Shown: one piece after another, positions 1 through 8,620 of the stretch
Numbering within the stretch: the stretch's first letter is position 1
How the letters are laid out: each line of letters begins with the position of its first letter
Assembly: GCF_014642735.1 (NCBI RefSeq)
Contig: NZ_BMIV01000019.1
Coordinates: 1-40,482, forward strand
Source of the DNA: Paracoccus acridae
Lineage (GTDB): Bacteria; Pseudomonadota; Alphaproteobacteria; Rhodobacterales; Rhodobacteraceae
Direction of reading: 5' to 3'
DNA length: 40,482 nucleotides
Notes under the pieces: model-generated
The model's input: the letters and a program-made list of their open reading frames with translations, nothing else
The model's database searches: none
Told to the model about the DNA's origin: nothing
Position numbers and translations under genes: made by a program

Positions 1-18
1 CGCATCGAAAGCCCCGCA

Positions 19-58
19 TAAGACACGTCGTTAACGACGTCGCTACGCACGTGTCTTA
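19..58. repeat. Nested palindromes at the left edge
   Basis: A perfect 10-bp inverted repeat (TAAGACACGT at 19-28 and ACGTGTCTTA at 49-58) overlaps a perfect 16-bp palindrome, ACGTCGTTAACGACGT at 25-40. It lies about 370 bp downstream of the Z1 gene stop and has no T-run, so it does not look like an ordinary terminator. It could be a recombination or resolution site or the end of an unrecognised mobile element; nothing in the window decides this. Confidence 0.6.
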
Positions 59-428
59 GCCGGTCAGCCCCACGCTCAGGCAGGCGGTGGAAATCGGGTG
101 GTTACATCTCCTCAATGGTGGATGAGGATACAACCGTTGCGCCTGACAGAAAGCCACTGAACTTAAGCTTGAAGAGCACCTAGATTCTCTGCCAAGTCCG
201 AGACCTTCACCCTGATTGACTTACAATTGGGAGGGTTCGGAAGTCCGCCAGAGTCCCCTTGCCTTGAACCTGTGCTGTCTGCGTCCAGATCTCAATCCAG
301 GCTTCAAAAACCGATGTCGAACGTCACGACCGCTTTACTCTTTGCTAACATTCCCCGCCAAATGCGCTTTCGCAATGACCAAGAATAGTGGCTGGGCAGT
401 ATGCTGCCATGTCGGGCGTAGCGAAACG
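59..428. other. Gene-free stretch left of the Z1 operon
   Basis: I see no convincing gene here. An open frame on the plus strand from 216 to 788 runs mainly antisense to the 3' end of the Z1 gene and its translation has no recognisable motif. The stretch is the downstream flank of the minus-strand operon and may hold the boundary of the island. Confidence 0.5.
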
Positions 429-3308
429 CTAAGGCACGCTGATTATTGCATCCTCGGGCTTGTCCGGCATGCGGACGGTAAAGCCAAGCGGCGACTTGAT
501 ATCGTTCTTCGGAAAAAGCAGCGTGAAACCTACAGTGAAGGGTGGCTTGGCGGGTTTAGGGTTCTTGCTCGTAGCCCTCTCCTCCGTAATCGGGTAGTAG
601 ATCATCACGCCCCGATGCGGCGATCGGAGTGCGTTGAGTTCCTCACTTGCACGCTTCAGACGGCTCTGACCGCAGATATGCTCTGCAAACAGGCGGTGCA
701 CTGGATCGTTGTAAGTGTGGAACCGGTGGGGGAGCTCATGCCGCGAACGATGTACGACATCGAAGTCGGTGCCATTGATAGGATTTAGGGCTCTTGGATT
801 TTTGATTTGCGGACTAAGGAGCAGCCAGTCTGCAATCTCATGATCGCCTGCCTTGCCCTGTAAAAACTCCATTTGCAGACGGAGCGGATGCCCGTTGTTT
901 GCCTCTCGATTGCGGGGGTCGAACCAATTGTAGGACCGTAAAAAGTCCAGAAGCCTCTTGGTTGTGAAGGTTGCAGTGTGCACCCGCAACGTCCTGATTG
1001 ATCCGCGAACTTCCGCCTGCAGCGACTTAAGATCAACAGAGGCGCCCTTGAGGAGGGTAGCCAGAAGCTCATTGTTGCGCTTAATCAAGTTTTTGTCCTG
1101 TGGCGCGAATGTCGACTCAGCTAATTGTCCGCCAAAATTGCGGAATTGGATCACCGCGTTGCGCATTTTGTTCGCCGCTGTGGGACGCAGCATGTGCTGA
1201 GGGACGAGCGGCGGGATTTTCGCGGGTGTCATGCGCGGCTCCTCCATAGAAGCGTAACGCTCAAGGTCTTTGCGAAACAGGTCCTCGTCACGGCAGACGC
1301 CGCCGAACGCCTCGTAGAGATTGATCGTCGCTGAACCTTTTGCTGACTTCTTCTCCTTTGTCCCGATGTAGAGTCGTACCAAATCCTTGTAGCCTCGCCG
1401 AAAGCCAAACCAGCGGCCCATCTGCATGAGAGTATCGCCAGCGCCAGCGCGGCGTCGGTAATAGCTGACCGTCAGTCCCTCAACCGTGTATCCGCGCGAA
1501 AGCTTTGTGCCACCAACCAAAATCTTCCAGACTGATTGCTTGTCGAAATCAGGAGTCTGCTCTTTGGTTTCGTTATTCACCACGAGTACGGCATCATCGG
1601 CCTCACCGATCCGTTGTAGGCAGTCCCCGAGATGGGGCAACAGCTCTTCAAACGATGTGGGGAACTCCTGATCATCACGGCGTCGCTCATAGACCGGCTT
1701 GAAGTCGTCTTCAAATAATGTGGCTAAGCGTTCAAGCCCCTGGCCAGCGTCATAGCCAGCTTTCGCGAAAGTCTTGCGAACATCTCCTGCTAGTGCCTTT
1801 TGATCGACCACGAGCTGGGAAACATGCACCAGCATAGTATGGTGACGGAACTTCAAATTCGGGTTTTGCTGAGAGCGCCATAGTTTAATCGCGCCAGCTA
1901 GGACAAAGCTGTCGATTGCCGCGCGCAGATTCTTGGGAGTGCTATCTTCGCCGATTACTTCGCGAACAAAATCCCGCTTGTTCGGCTTTACGTCGTCGTC
2001 GCCTTCTTCGAAGTCGTAGAAGTCAGATACGCCCATATAGCCGATCGGCCTGGGAAGTGCGATTAGGAAGTCCTTCGGGAAAATGTCTCCTTCGCTTGCC
2101 GGATCGATGAATACATTAGCGAACGGTGTGGCTGTATAGCCGATATATTGTGATCTCGGCAGCAGACGCAGCAGGTCGACGATCGCCTGATTGGTCGCGT
2201 TGCGCTCTTCTTCAAGTGCGCCGGGCGTCTGCTTCTTGGTGTTGATACTCGCTTGGTCAGACTCGTCGTCAATAATTAGTACCGGCACCTGGGAAAGCGG
2301 CGCACCAATCTTTTGGCGCCCTAACGCTGTCAAGTCGGTCAGAAGGCGCTGCACGACCTTGCTGTTCTTCTTGAGCACCGCAATACGCGCTGGAGCGCGG
2401 TAGAGATTATCGGGATGGTTGAACGGCAACGCTGCATTTTGAGGCGCGAACTTCAGAGCTTCGACGCGCAAAGCGAGGCGCTGATAATCACCTTCGGGCC
2501 CCGTCAGCCTTGCGAGGTCGAAGGCGCCGAGTTCGCTGGGCTTTGCGCCGTGCGTCAAAAACTCGCTCCAGTCAGGATCGTTGACATATTCACGATCAAG
2601 CAGCTCGCGACCTACAAGCTCTTTATCGAGGCGACGTTGAGTCTGTGAGCGCAGCACGTCCAACATGCCAGCGAGCACGATAATCAGGCGATAGCCTGCG
2701 TCGGCCGCTTTCGCGATAACGCCAGTGAAATTCGCCGTTTTCCCGCTCTGTACGTAGCCGATGACCAATCCTTTAGACTGGTACGCAGACTCTGCGGTCG
2801 GATCGGCAAGACGTTCAACGACACTGCTGGTGCTTTCGTCCAGCTGAAGAATGCTGTCTTCGGCCCAACCTTGCTGAAGCAACTGCTCCGAATACCGCTT
2901 CCAGTAATAGTCCCGGCTCGCCTGAATCTCGGGAGAGTACCATTGCTCATGATCGGTGGCGATTACGGTAGGTCGGGCAAGTGGCTGGAAAGGCAACCTA
3001 TCGTCGCAAAGCGCAATCCAATCATCATCAAGCTCAAGCCGGTTGTAGATCACGGTGCGACGCATCGCTGTGTTGATCGGCGCGTCGCCAGCCCAGTCCG
3101 CTGTCTCATTGTCCCACTTTGCGAGCTTGCGCCTCAGGACCCCGAGCATGTCGTCTCCCGGCCCGGCATCGCGGAGTGCTTTGAGCAATGCGTTTGAACT
3201 GAAGCTGCTCTCCCCCGGTGCATCCTCGGCTGCATACTCAAGCGCGCGAGCAAACTTCTTCGGGCCTGCAGTCATCCCCGCCAGCGCGGCATTCAGGATA
3301 TCAAACAC
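429..3308 (-). CDS. Z1 domain-containing helicase-like protein of a MORC-type restriction cassette
   Basis: This 959-residue protein is a Z1-family member, a superfamily II-like ATPase found in predicted restriction systems that also encode a MutL/MORC-type ATPase and a PD-(D/E)XK nuclease. Visible motifs are Walker A GYVQSGKT at residues 184-191, the DDESD acidic motif at 347-351, a GYTATPFAN motif near 390-398, and the Z1 signature GGTKLSRGYTVEGLTVSYY near 599-617 followed by QMGRWFGFRRGY at 629-640. The likely start is GTG at 3308, which shares one base with the TAG stop of the upstream nuclease gene; GAGGAG lies just before it, so the two are probably translationally coupled. It is the last gene of a three-gene operon. 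The family is predicted to translocate on or remodel DNA; this role is inferred. Confidence 0.9.
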   Translation of the reverse strand: MFDILNAALAGMTAGPKKFARALEYAAEDAPGESSFSSNALLKALRDAGPGDDMLGVLRRKLAKWDNETADWAGDAPINTAMRRTVIYNRLELDDDWIALCDDRLPFQPLARPTVIATDHEQWYSPEIQASRDYYWKRYSEQLLQQGWAEDSILQLDESTSSVVERLADPTAESAYQSKGLVIGYVQSGKTANFTGVIAKAADAGYRLIIVLAGMLDVLRSQTQRRLDKELVGRELLDREYVNDPDWSEFLTHGAKPSELGAFDLARLTGPEGDYQRLALRVEALKFAPQNAALPFNHPDNLYRAPARIAVLKKNSKVVQRLLTDLTALGRQKIGAPLSQVPVLIIDDESDQASINTKKQTPGALEEERNATNQAIVDLLRLLPRSQYIGYTATPFANVFIDPASEGDIFPKDFLIALPRPIGYMGVSDFYDFEEGDDDVKPNKRDFVREVIGEDSTPKNLRAAIDSFVLAGAIKLWRSQQNPNLKFRHHTMLVHVSQLVVDQKALAGDVRKTFAKAGYDAGQGLERLATLFEDDFKPVYERRRDDQEFPTSFEELLPHLGDCLQRIGEADDAVLVVNNETKEQTPDFDKQSVWKILVGGTKLSRGYTVEGLTVSYYRRRAGAGDTLMQMGRWFGFRRGYKDLVRLYIGTKEKKSAKGSATINLYEAFGGVCRDEDLFRKDLERYASMEEPRMTPAKIPPLVPQHMLRPTAANKMRNAVIQFRNFGGQLAESTFAPQDKNLIKRNNELLATLLKGASVDLKSLQAEVRGSIRTLRVHTATFTTKRLLDFLRSYNWFDPRNREANNGHPLRLQMEFLQGKAGDHEIADWLLLSPQIKNPRALNPINGTDFDVVHRSRHELPHRFHTYNDPVHRLFAEHICGQSRLKRASEELNALRSPHRGVMIYYPITEERATSKNPKPAKPPFTVGFTLLFPKNDIKSPLGFTVRMPDKPEDAIISVP

Positions 3309-4318
3309 TAAACGGCTCCTCTAGCACCAGGCACGGCAGGCACAATGGCGTGAAAGTCTTCGGTTCCATCTACAAAACCAAAACCATCCACATCGATCGA
3401 ATAGGATATCCGGCCAATTTTTGTGGTGGCGAACCGATCGCTGATCTGTGCCAAAGCTTCAGTTGTCAGGCGCGGCACACCATCGCAGACCGGGATCAAA
3501 ACAGGTGTATCGCGCAAACGACGGCGTTGGCTATAAAGCGGAGCGTCGGCTGGGTCATAGCCGAGTGATGAAATACCCGATCGAAAGCGAGTTAGTGCGG
3601 CGTGGGAGGAAGTGAGGCCACACTCGATTACGGAAACAGCTTCTGGAAGCGTGCGGCCACTCGTCCCCGCATTAGCGAGCTTCAGGGACAGCAGGTATAA
3701 GGAGCAGCCCAGGCTGGGCTCAAGCTGCCCGACGCCGTTAATTGTATGGATGCGCTTTGCGCCCGAGGTCGTCTTCACTTCGAGTTCGATGTTCCCGAGC
3801 CGAAAATCGTGCGGCTGTTTCAGCGGACCAACCCACGCGTCTAACGCATCGATGCCACGGACAGCAACTAGCCGCTCTAATAGCCACAACTCACCGAAAA
3901 GGCCTGCTTGCGCTTCTTCTGACATGAGCGAGGGGCGGCTGATCAGCGTCTCCCATCGCTCTACAGCGTCCGCCAACGCAGCGTCAGGGTTCATACCGTC
4001 TTCGACGACAGCGACAACAATTTCAGCGATCAAGCGATAGAAATTTCCGAACAAGTGTCGAGCGTCGGTCCAGATTTCAATGTGACGTCGATCGTCGCTC
4101 GCAACTTCGCCGACATGGATCTCGGCAAATGGAAAAACTTGCCCAGCGGCACGAGAGCCAACTTGCTCAAAACGCACCCCGATTCTCTCTGCACCCTGAT
4201 CTATGAAAAGCGTGACTGCTGGCGTCTGTCGTACCACGAAAAGCTGTGGGATACCGGTTCTAATATAGTCATGCTCAAACACACTCCAATCGGGCAGCAG
4301 AATCGGCTTATCACTCAT
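3308..4318 (-). CDS. PD-(D/E)XK nuclease-like protein (DUF4420 type)
   Basis: A 336-residue protein of the PD-(D/E)XK motif family (DUF4420 type) that accompanies Z1 proteins. The nuclease core is readable: FGELWLLERL with E143, then HDF with D171, then ELEVKTT with E180 and K182, giving the E...D...ExK pattern of restriction-endonuclease folds. The preferred start is the ATG at 4318, which overlaps the stop of the upstream GHKL ATPase gene; a GTG one codon earlier is possible. Both gene junctions in this operon overlap, suggesting fixed stoichiometry of the three products. It is probably the DNA-cleaving subunit. The catalytic residues appear intact, so the gene is likely functional. Substrate specificity cannot be read from the sequence. 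Confidence 0.85.
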   Translation of the reverse strand: MSDKPILLPDWSVFEHDYIRTGIPQLFVVRQTPAVTLFIDQGAERIGVRFEQVGSRAAGQVFPFAEIHVGEVASDDRRHIEIWTDARHLFGNFYRLIAEIVVAVVEDGMNPDAALADAVERWETLISRPSLMSEEAQAGLFGELWLLERLVAVRGIDALDAWVGPLKQPHDFRLGNIELEVKTTSGAKRIHTINGVGQLEPSLGCSLYLLSLKLANAGTSGRTLPEAVSVIECGLTSSHAALTRFRSGISSLGYDPADAPLYSQRRRLRDTPVLIPVCDGVPRLTTEALAQISDRFATTKIGRISYSIDVDGFGFVDGTEDFHAIVPAVPGARGAV

Positions 4319-5822
4319 CACGGTCTTTCAGGCGGATTTTAATGATCTCAAATAGCAAAGAATTGGTAAGGTTGACATGATCACGCAGTTTTCCTGATGA
4401 ACGCTGCCGTGCAAAACTCTCTTTGTAAAGCTGAAACAGAAGGATCTTTATAAGCGGCGCGTCAGCAGAAGATGCAGGAGAACCGTCCAGGATTTCATAA
4501 CGAAACTTACGATTTAGCACGATATTCATTTCACTGAGGTCGAGATCAAAGACTTGACCGTCATCCAGTTCCCCCCAAGCAAAGCCGATTTCCTCAGCCT
4601 CCCTGTTGCCCGCGATCCACTTGCGCGCAGCTCGACGAACTCGCATGGCAATGCCAGGTCCAGGTACTGCGGGTGGAGACCCGGAGCTTCGTTCAGTTCG
4701 ACGGGAAGCACGATAAGCAGCGCGTGCTGCCTCCAAATAATCTTCTAGGTCAATCTCACTGTCAGACGCTGCGAGCAACGCTTGCGCTTGCGAAGCCGTC
4801 ACCTGCAATGCGGACTTCTGAACATTGACGTCGATACCAGCTGGCGGGAGCTCAATTGCGACGCGTGCGAGCATCAGCTCGGGATCCTGGTTACCCTTAA
4901 CCGCCCCGTTCCAGCCCCCCGCCTGAATGAGTCGATTGTTGCGGAAGAAATAGAATCCTTGAAATTCAATACCTTTTCGGCTGCCTAGCAGGAATCCATC
5001 TGCCGCCGACCCGGCGGGCCAGATATGCGCATCAAGCGTGAGCGAGCCAAGACCAGGAAACTCGCAGCTCAACGCTTTTGGCCATCCCGGTGCGCCAGAG
5101 TTTGGATAGAGAAAAGGATTATGAGGCCGCACTGGGCGCGGTAGCGCCAACGGACGACGCTCGTGGCGGACAACGGTCGAGATAGACAATGCGCCGCTTT
5201 CAAGAAAACGGTGGAAGATCAAGCCCAAATGCGCCTCTAGTCGCGGCATTGCTGTACCAAGAAACTCATCAAGCGCATCGGCGTGTTGAGACACAACCAG
5301 TCGGTCCAGCCGCTCCCAAATCACCAGTGTTCCGGAAGCGGGCGTCTTTCCTCGGAGACACAAATCATTGAACGTTACGCCCGCCTGGACGGGGTCCAGC
5401 ACTTCGCATCGCCAATCATTGTCAATGGCTTCGACGGACCAGCGGCTTGCAACAACGTTACCGTTCTGCCGGCTGATCACCGTCATGGTCTTGGCTTGAC
5501 TGAATGAGGCAGATTTGAGCCCCATGCCGTACGTGCCCAAGTCGCCCACATCATGATCAGTCCGGCCAGCAAATTGCATGCCCATCCGAAGTGTGGCCAT
5601 GTCCATGCCGCGACCATCATCCGCAATCGTAACGGAAGTGATTTCGCGGTCGTTGCGCAGGAACGTAATTTCGACCCGCGTCGCTTGGGCATCAATTGAA
5701 TTGTCGATGATGTCTGCAATCGCTGCGGGAAGTTCATAGCCGATGCGGGACAGCGCACGAATCGTGCCTTTGCCTTCCGGCCGCAAAAGCATATGATCCA
5801 CTGTCGCCAACGGCTTTAGCAT
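4311..5822 (-). CDS. MutL/MORC-like GHKL ATPase of the Z1 cassette
   Basis: This protein begins with a GHKL (Hsp90/MutL/histidine-kinase type) ATPase domain. With the start at 5822 (503 residues), the ATP-binding motifs are the N-box AIADIIDNSIDA around residues 35-46, DDGRGM at 68-73 and GTYGMGLKSASFS at 96-108. The last is characteristic of the MutL/MORC branch rather than of sensor kinases, and no phospho-accepting dimerisation domain is present. The ATG at 5822 is preferred because GGGGGGAAG lies immediately upstream; an in-frame TTG at 5858 is the alternative. It is the first gene of the operon. In related cassettes such ATPases are thought to act as DNA clamps coupling recognition to cleavage, by analogy with MutL. 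The C-terminal third has no motif I recognise. Confidence 0.85.
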   Translation of the reverse strand: MLKPLATVDHMLLRPEGKGTIRALSRIGYELPAAIADIIDNSIDAQATRVEITFLRNDREITSVTIADDGRGMDMATLRMGMQFAGRTDHDVGDLGTYGMGLKSASFSQAKTMTVISRQNGNVVASRWSVEAIDNDWRCEVLDPVQAGVTFNDLCLRGKTPASGTLVIWERLDRLVVSQHADALDEFLGTAMPRLEAHLGLIFHRFLESGALSISTVVRHERRPLALPRPVRPHNPFLYPNSGAPGWPKALSCEFPGLGSLTLDAHIWPAGSAADGFLLGSRKGIEFQGFYFFRNNRLIQAGGWNGAVKGNQDPELMLARVAIELPPAGIDVNVQKSALQVTASQAQALLAASDSEIDLEDYLEAARAAYRASRRTERSSGSPPAVPGPGIAMRVRRAARKWIAGNREAEEIGFAWGELDDGQVFDLDLSEMNIVLNRKFRYEILDGSPASSADAPLIKILLFQLYKESFARQRSSGKLRDHVNLTNSLLFEIIKIRLKDRDE

Positions 5823-5933
5823 CTTCCCCCCTGCGTCCAGCTTGCGACGACTCGTCAATCGCTATAGCCATGCTACTGTCGGTACAACCCGATCAAATAT
5901 TAAGATTAATTTTTTCCGAATGATGAGGATTGA
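5823..5933. promoter_or_regulatory. Divergent promoter region
   Basis: This 111-bp stretch separates the minus-strand ATPase/nuclease/Z1 operon from the plus-strand gene at 5934. Its right half is very AT-rich compared with its surroundings (AAATATTAAGATTAATTTTT around 5896-5915). It must carry the promoters for both directions unless transcription enters from outside. No clear operator was identified. Confidence 0.5.
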
Positions 5934-6650
5934 GTGGCTCGTCGGTCGCACACAGGCAACCCGGAAGAACTGCGCCTGAAATTAGTGGCACTGCTGCAGG
6001 ATCTCCCCGAACAACTCCGTACGGGCACTGTCGGAGAGCAGGTCTCCGGCCTTGTCGAAGTCAATATTCATCTCCGTGCATTGGGGGCTTCGATCGGTGC
6101 ATCTCTGGCTCCTGAAGATGCTGGATCGGGTCGCGCCCGGCTGCTAGCATATCTGCGACATCAAGTCGGCCATATCGTCCATACCGACGAACTATCGATT
6201 GTGGCAGGCATTGGCGATTATCCTCGTCGCATCCGGGAGCTTCGCGCAAAGCACGGATGGCCGATAATCTCCGGGATGGCGGTTCGCGACATGCGTATCG
6301 ATGCCGCAGCAAGGCGCAGTCGTGGCGGTGAGCAGGTCAGCAAGATGGCGGCTGAAGAATACCTGCTAATTGAAGATGTCTGCGATCAAGACGCAGTTCG
6401 TCGCTGGCAAGAAGCAGGCGCTATTCGTGACAAATCGTCCAATGTGATGACCGCAGTTGGCGCTTATTTACGTCGTGCGCCCGCTAAGCGCGTCACCGCT
6501 GAAGAACTGCGCTATGTTGCCGGAAACAACAGTAATTGGCCAGCAGCTATTCGTGCACTTCGAGCTGAAGGCTGGTCGATTTTATCAAAAGATGTTGGCT
6601 CGTGCGAACTACCTTGGGGTATTTACATTCTCGAATCCGCGCACGAGTAG
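5934..6650 (+). CDS. Protein with two winged-helix-like 'RxIRxLRxxxGW' modules
   Basis: A 238-residue protein of unknown function. Two segments align with each other: AYLRHQVGHIVHTDEL...RRIRELRAKHGWPI (about residues 79-125) and AYLRRAPAKRVTAEEL...AAIRALRAEGWSI (about 177-222). Modules of this appearance precede HNH or other nuclease domains in restriction-type proteins and look like winged-helix DNA-binding units, but no HNH or PD-(D/E)XK motif follows here. The GTG start at 5934 is chosen because GAGGA lies four bases upstream. The gene is divergent from the GHKL/nuclease/Z1 operon and shares its promoter region, so it may be a regulator or a specificity subunit of that cassette. This is inference. 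It could also be the surviving N-terminal part of a longer nuclease. Confidence 0.7.
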   Translation: MARRSHTGNPEELRLKLVALLQDLPEQLRTGTVGEQVSGLVEVNIHLRALGASIGASLAPEDAGSGRARLLAYLRHQVGHIVHTDELSIVAGIGDYPRRIRELRAKHGWPIISGMAVRDMRIDAAARRSRGGEQVSKMAAEEYLLIEDVCDQDAVRRWQEAGAIRDKSSNVMTAVGAYLRRAPAKRVTAEELRYVAGNNSNWPAAIRALRAEGWSILSKDVGSCELPWGIYILESAHE

Positions 6651-7012
6651 CCTGCCTTTGACTTTGTTGCGCAAAATGCGTGAAGCTCGGAGTTCCCTTT
6701 CCCCTGGGCAGACTTATCCAGCAGGTCTTGTGACAGGTATGCCGAGCGCAGTTTAGCCGTTCAAGAGGGCGGCGCGGACCTGGAGTTGAGCAACCTGGCT
6801 GTGAGTGCTGGATTTAATCTCCCAAATTGGTCCTTCGAAGCGCATCCAGATTTCCGGCGAATGAAGGGCCGATGTGGGCGTGCAGACTCGCGCGTAAACC
6901 CTTCCTATCCCCGATCGATGCCGCCGAGTGCAACCCCATGATTGACAACAAGAATATTGCATGCCACAGCTCGGAGTATAGGGTCGGATTTTAGGAACGC
7001 GGGAGAAATTAC
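6651..7012. other. Spacer without a recognised gene
   Basis: No gene is supported here. A short minus-strand frame ending at 6753 reads RFEGPIWEIKSS and could be a decayed C-terminus, but I cannot match it to a family. The last 20 bases hold the ribosome binding site GGGAGAA of the next gene. Confidence 0.4.
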
Positions 7013-8086
7013 ATGGTCGATCTATTGAGTTTTTCCGAGGCGATCGACGATTCTCGACAATTCTCAAAGCGCCATCTTTTGATCGGAAACGGATTTAGCA
7101 TCGCGTGCTGCCCTGATATTTTCCACTACGGATCGCTCTTCAGCGCGGCAGATTTTTCCAACAACCCAGAGTTAATTAAAGTCTTCGAAGTTCTCGGAAC
7201 ACAGGATTTCGAGATCGCGATCAAGAATCTTGAAGCCGGTGCGCTGCTCGCGGGCATTTATATACCTGGCCATGCAGATGCAGCCGCCAAGATGATGGCC
7301 GATGCCAACGCTTTGAAGGAAATCCTTCTAACCGCCATCGCTGGAAACCACCCGGACGTTCCCAGCGATATTCCTCATGCCAAGTTTTGGGCCTGTCGGA
7401 GATTTCTTAACCTGTTTTTAGGGCAGAAAAATGACGGCCAAGTTTTCTCCCTGAACTACGATCTGCTGTTGTATTGGACCTTAATGCATGAAGACAATCC
7501 GTCCACGAAGGCCATTGATCTTGCTACAAACGACGGCTTTGGGAATGACGAAGACGATCCTATGGCCGATTACGTTGTTTGGCAGGGTGAAATCGCGGCC
7601 CACAGCGCCAAGGTCCATTTCCTTCATGGAGCGTTGCATCTCTTCGATGCTGGCACTGAGCTACAGAAGTTCACATGGGCCAGGACAAACGATCGCCTGA
7701 TCGACCAGGCGCGACGCGCGATCAACGATGACAAATACCCGCTGTTTGTCACCGAGGGGTCGAGTGCGCAGAAAAAGGCCAAGATTCGGCACAATGCTTA
7801 TCTCTACCAAGGATTTAAGCAGCTAACTGCGAACGCACAGCAGGGGCGGCACTGCTTTTTTGTTCTCGGGCATTCGTTGGCCGAGAATGACGACCATATT
7901 TTGCGGCGGTTCGGAACCGGTAGATTCAAGAAGATCTACGTCAGTCTGTTCGGCGATCCCGGATCACCAAGCAACCAGCAGATCATTGCCAAGGCGAACA
8001 CCTTGGCGGCCATGCGTCACGACAAGTTTCCACTCGAAGTCGCTTTCTATGATGCGGCGACAGCCAATCCGTGGACGTACCCCTGA
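7013..8086 (+). CDS. SIR2-like DUF4917 family protein
   Basis: A 357-residue DUF4917-type protein with a SIR2-like Rossmann fold. Motifs are LLIGNGFSIAC at residues 22-32 (nucleotide-binding loop), VFSLNYDLLLYW at 144-155, FLHGALHLF at 203-211 and FFVLGHSLAENDDHI at 282-296; together these resemble SIR2-type domains used as NAD-consuming effectors in phage defence. No helicase, TIR or membrane segment is fused to it. GGGAGAA precedes the ATG. The gene lies beside a restriction-type cassette, which supports a defence role, but enzymatic activity is inferred. The stop codon lies within about five bases of an IS66 remnant, so the natural C-terminus may have been altered slightly when that element was truncated. 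Confidence 0.8.
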   Translation: MVDLLSFSEAIDDSRQFSKRHLLIGNGFSIACCPDIFHYGSLFSAADFSNNPELIKVFEVLGTQDFEIAIKNLEAGALLAGIYIPGHADAAAKMMADANALKEILLTAIAGNHPDVPSDIPHAKFWACRRFLNLFLGQKNDGQVFSLNYDLLLYWTLMHEDNPSTKAIDLATNDGFGNDEDDPMADYVVWQGEIAAHSAKVHFLHGALHLFDAGTELQKFTWARTNDRLIDQARRAINDDKYPLFVTEGSSAQKKAKIRHNAYLYQGFKQLTANAQQGRHCFFVLGHSLAENDDHILRRFGTGRFKKIYVSLFGDPGSPSNQQIIAKANTLAAMRHDKFPLEVAFYDAATANPWTYP

Positions 8087-8090
8087 GGTA

Positions 8091-8303
8091 CCGCGTCAGC
8101 CGGTTGTAGCCGGGATACCGATCGATCTGCAGAATGCCATCGAAGCCTGACAGGAAGGTCTCGGCATTCTCTCCCGCACGACCGGAGGCGTAGAAGTAGA
8201 CCACGCCAGGCGGGTCATCGCCGCCCCACGGCCGGTCATCTCGGGCGAGAGCCCAGAGATATCCGGTCTTTGTTGTCCCGCGCCCTGGATCAAAGTTTAC
8301 CAC
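8091..8303 (-). pseudogene. IS66-family transposase (TnpC) remnant
   Basis: About 71 codons on the minus strand match the catalytic core of IS66 transposases: VVNFDPGRGTTKTGYLWALA, then RDDRPWGG, VVYFYASGRAGENAETFLSGF and GILQIDRYPGYNRL. Both the long N-terminal part and the C-terminal part are absent, so this is a dead fragment. Its left end abuts the DUF4917 stop codon. Confidence 0.85.
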
Positions 8304-8618
8304 GAACACCAGTTTCCACACAGCCTCGGCTCTTCGCGTTACTGTGCCAGCTTCGGATGCCAAGCGCGCTCTGTAACACTGGACGCCCCCTCACTGCAAA
8401 ACAATCCGGACCAATCAACTGAGACGCGGGCTGCGGCGGTTTATCAAGCAGCGGCAGGGTTCGTGACACCAACGCCTCGGCTATGCCAAGCGTCCGATGA
8501 ACGATCCTTTTGCGGACAGGTAAGCGATTGCTCATGCACAGGATATTAAGCTACTCATGTTCTACAGGGGACTCGGTACTATGTGATACACAAGTCAAAT
8601 CTTCCTACTGGGAGTAAT
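8304..8618. other. Spacer between IS66 remnant and IS256-type element
   Basis: No gene is supported. A minus-strand frame at 8290-8535 (81 codons, beginning MSNRLPVRKRIVHRTLGIAE) is open, but I do not recognise its product and it runs into the IS66 remnant in another frame. The right end contains one copy of a 21-bp imperfect repeat found again beyond the IS256-type element. Confidence 0.4.
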
Positions 8619-8620
8619 GA
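8600..8620 (+). repeat. Imperfect direct repeat, left copy
   Basis: TCTTCCTACTGGGAGTAATGA here matches TCTCCCTACTGGCAATAATGA at 9986-10006 at 18 of 21 positions. The copies sit directly outside, or overlapping by two bases, the two ends of the IS256-type element. They are too long and too diverged for the 8-9 bp target duplication of that family. Confidence 0.6.

Noticed and set aside
8290..8535. An 81-codon minus-strand gene next to the IS66 remnant
   Set aside because: No family match that I recognise, no clear ribosome binding site, and it overlaps the remnant in another frame. It is left as unproven.
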